A stretch of 14,816 bases of DNA, taken from assembly GCA_033720735.1 (NCBI GenBank), contig JAWWBX010000084.1:1-14816 (forward strand), given 5' to 3'. The position numbers and the translations under genes are program-made. Positions 13,137 through 14,816 of this stretch are shown here, piece by piece (positions within the stretch are counted from its first letter, which is position 1; each line of letters opens with the position of its first letter). The DNA is from B8-G4 sp033720735. Its GTDB lineage: Bacteria; Bacteroidota; Bacteroidia; Chitinophagales; Saprospiraceae. Under the pieces are notes generated by a model. That model ran no database searches. It saw only the letters and a program-made list of their open reading frames with translations, and was not told the origin of the DNA.

Positions 13137-14270
13137 CTACCTGAACGGGTCGCTGTATTTGCTATCCGTAATGTAGCTCTCATCGGTCAAGGTATGCAGG
13201 AACGCCACCAATGCTTTCTTCTCGGCAGTATTGAGATGCAAAAGCCGTGGTGACCCGTCCACGTTGCGCAGGTTGTGGTCGAGGTGCGGATGCGGTTGGA
13301 TCCCGTCGCTGTAGTGGTCGATCACCTCTTCGAGGGTGGCGAATCGCCCGTCGTGCATGTATGGCGCAGTCAGACCAACGTTACGCAGGCTGGGGATCTT
13401 GAACAGGCCATCCCGGAACCCGGGATCGAGATAGTGCCGGTCCAGACCGATGTTGGCAGCGCCTTTTGATGACTGATACGGGTTGCTCCCGACCCCGTTA
13501 AAATCGCTGGCCTGCGTAAATGTGGGTGCAGCATGACAATTGGTGCAAGCCAATCGCTGACTAAAGAAGAGGTTCATTCCGATGTGTTCCTCTGCTGTGA
13601 AATCAGTGAAATCATTCATAATGCCCCGGTCATATTTGGAGTCGAAGGAGATCATTGACATCATGAACTCGGTCAGCGCGCTGGCAATTCCCTGCTTGCT
13701 GATCCCGGCCCCTGGATACGCCTGTTCGAACAGCTCGGGGTAATAGTCGGTTTGCGCAAGCTTGGCAGCCAGGGCATCAAAATCCTCAAATCCCATCTCC
13801 ACATGATTTTCGACCGGCCTGAGTGCCAGATCGATCAGATTGGGAGAACGGGAATCCCAAAACAGGTGCCCGACCAGGGCCGGATTGCTGATGGCTATGG
13901 AATTGCGCGAGGTCAGGCGGCCCTCAAAACCAACACTGGCAGCCCGCGGATCGGCAAAGGCCTTTTCCTGCAGATGGCAGCTGGCGCACGAGACACTGTT
14001 ATTCAGCGACAACTTGCGATCGTAAAAGAGGACGCGACCGAGTGCCGCCGCATGATTGTCGATCGACACCTGATCGACAAGAGAGCCCATCGGGAACACC
14101 TCAGGCGGGATGTCGGGGATCGTATAATCGTGACTTTCCAGTGGCAGCCGGAGCTGCTGGTCGGGTGCCGGTTGCACCGCGTCTGAATGGCATGCGCTTA
14201 GAAATCCAAGTCCAACTAGCAGGGTGAGCAGGGTAAGGTTACGCATATTGGCAAGTTTGTTCGGGTTCAT
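13137..14270 (-). CDS. Diheme cytochrome c peroxidase / MauG-family lipoprotein
   Basis: The product is 377 residues. Residues 1-27 form a lipoprotein signal ending LSAC (Cys27); ATG 14246 (MRNLTLL) is an equally good start and gives a tighter signal. Two heme c sites are present, CASCH (95-99) and CTNCH (242-246). Family landmarks are LFWDSRSPNLIDLALRPVENHVEMG (136-160), with the inter-heme Trp138 and the conserved Glu158, and TAPYMHDGRFATLEEVIDHY (301-320), with Met305 as likely axial ligand of the second heme. These enzymes reduce hydrogen peroxide or carry out MauG-like oxidations in the periplasm. The Met ligand points to peroxidase rather than MauG chemistry, where a Tyr is used. The upstream beta-barrel gene ends 52 bp before on the same strand, so co-transcription is possible. 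Confidence 0.9.
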   Translation of the reverse strand: MNPNKLANMRNLTLLTLLVGLGFLSACHSDAVQPAPDQQLRLPLESHDYTIPDIPPEVFPMGSLVDQVSIDNHAAALGRVLFYDRKLSLNNSVSCASCHLQEKAFADPRAASVGFEGRLTSRNSIAISNPALVGHLFWDSRSPNLIDLALRPVENHVEMGFEDFDALAAKLAQTDYYPELFEQAYPGAGISKQGIASALTEFMMSMISFDSKYDRGIMNDFTDFTAEEHIGMNLFFSQRLACTNCHAAPTFTQASDFNGVGSNPYQSSKGAANIGLDRHYLDPGFRDGLFKIPSLRNVGLTAPYMHDGRFATLEEVIDHYSDGIQPHPHLDHNLRNVDGSPRLLHLNTAEKKALVAFLHTLTDESYITDSKYSDPFR

Positions 14271-14322
14271 TCATCTCTAAGTTAACGCTATGGTGTCGTC
14301 GATGTGGTCCTTTCAGGAAAGT

Positions 14323-14816
14323 TTAACGTCGGCGGCGCTTCGGGCGCAGTCGCTTGTCCCAGTATAGATGGAGATTGACGGCGATCGGCGGGATTGTGCG
14401 CAATACCGTGCCCCCGTTGGCATTGGGACCGAACATCAGCGAGGATTCCACACTCACACTAACGGGTCGATCAATAAAGTACTCAAGGCCGACAAAGGGT
14501 GCGAGGCCCGGGCCAGCAAACTCATTTTCATCGCCCCCGGGCAAATTAAAGCCACCTGCCCCCAGGAACAGATCCACCCCGTATAGCATCCGCAATTGTG
14601 GTACCAGCTCGCGTTGCCATTCCGCTCCGAAGTAGATGGAAATATAATTCTGGGTACCGTCATCAATCTCAATAAAATCTGATACGTGAAAGCCGATCCC
14701 CGTACGCCACGCAAAGCGTTCGCGAAAGCTCTTCACCCGAAAGCTGACGGGCCCGACTTCCGTCGGATTGTTGCCCCCAAAGGGAATAAACCCTGCCAAT
14801 AGCCCCGACATATTGA
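14323..14816 (-). CDS. Outer-membrane beta-barrel protein (C-terminal part, runs off right edge)
   Basis: The frame is open from the right edge to a TAA at 14325-14323, giving about 164 visible residues. There is a Met at 14811, but no signal peptide follows it and no stop precedes it within the window, so the gene most likely starts outside. Alternating strands are visible: FAWRTGIGFHVSDF, YISIYFGAEWQREL, LRMLYGVDLFLGAGGF, LAPFVGLEYFIDRPVSVSVESSLMFG and IPPIAVNLHLYWDKRL. Gly- and Asn-rich loops lie between them. The chain ends in an unusual basic tail, RLRPKRRRR, rather than an aromatic residue. It is a likely 8-strand barrel of unknown role, lying directly upstream of the diheme peroxidase gene on the same strand. 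Confidence 0.7.
   Translation of the reverse strand, partial: NMSGLLAGFIPFGGNNPTEVGPVSFRVKSFRERFAWRTGIGFHVSDFIEIDDGTQNYISIYFGAEWQRELVPQLRMLYGVDLFLGAGGFNLPGGDENEFAGPGLAPFVGLEYFIDRPVSVSVESSLMFGPNANGGTVLRTIPPIAVNLHLYWDKRLRPKRRRR

Overview
The window looks like chromosomal DNA from a member of the Bacteroidota. Two proteins end in type IX secretion (T9SS) sorting domains, several genes encode small outer-membrane beta-barrels, promoter-like elements resemble the TAnnTTTG type, and clear Shine-Dalgarno sequences are mostly absent. There is also a DUF2723 membrane protein and a DUF4834-like microprotein. The fairly high GC content together with T9SS domains suggests a Saprospiria/Lewinella-like lineage, but that placement is inference. 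I see no rRNA, tRNA, CRISPR array or insertion sequence.

Left part (1-5200). The 5' end of a large DUF2723 membrane protein runs off the left edge on the minus strand. Across a 204-bp intergenic region lies a plus-strand cluster: a 50-residue membrane microprotein, an RluA-type pseudouridine synthase and thiamine-phosphate kinase (thiL). Converging on thiL with a 4-bp overlap is a minus-strand pair, trmB (tRNA m7G46 methyltransferase) followed by a hotdog acyl-CoA thioesterase. A GNAT acetyltransferase diverges from trmB across only 27 bp and is followed closely by an outer-membrane beta-barrel gene.

Middle part (5250-11310). On the minus strand are an exported RidA-like protein and, upstream of it, a compact predicted lipoprotein formylglycine-generating enzyme that keeps both catalytic cysteines. 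Divergent from this is the most interesting locus. A BlaI-type repressor overlaps by 4 bp a BlaR1-like M56 metalloprotease, whose extracytoplasmic part is unlike a penicillin sensor: a proline-rich linker, a charged helical region and a conserved-looking tail. After it comes a secreted double-PDZ protein with a T9SS sorting domain, closed by a strong intrinsic terminator. The blaI promoter region carries two copies of a 16-bp palindrome, TACGAA-N4-(T/A)TCGTA. Phased 11-bp direct repeats (TTAA-type half-sites) lie upstream of both blaI and the PDZ gene. I read this as an autoregulated envelope-sensing module, possibly also controlling the divergent formylglycine-generating enzyme.

Right part (11310-14816). 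A secreted M28-family zinc peptidase with a T9SS sorting domain converges on a diheme cytochrome c peroxidase-like lipoprotein. Upstream of the latter, on the same strand, is the 3' part of an outer-membrane beta-barrel gene that runs off the right edge. No gene-free stretch in the window exceeds about 205 bases.
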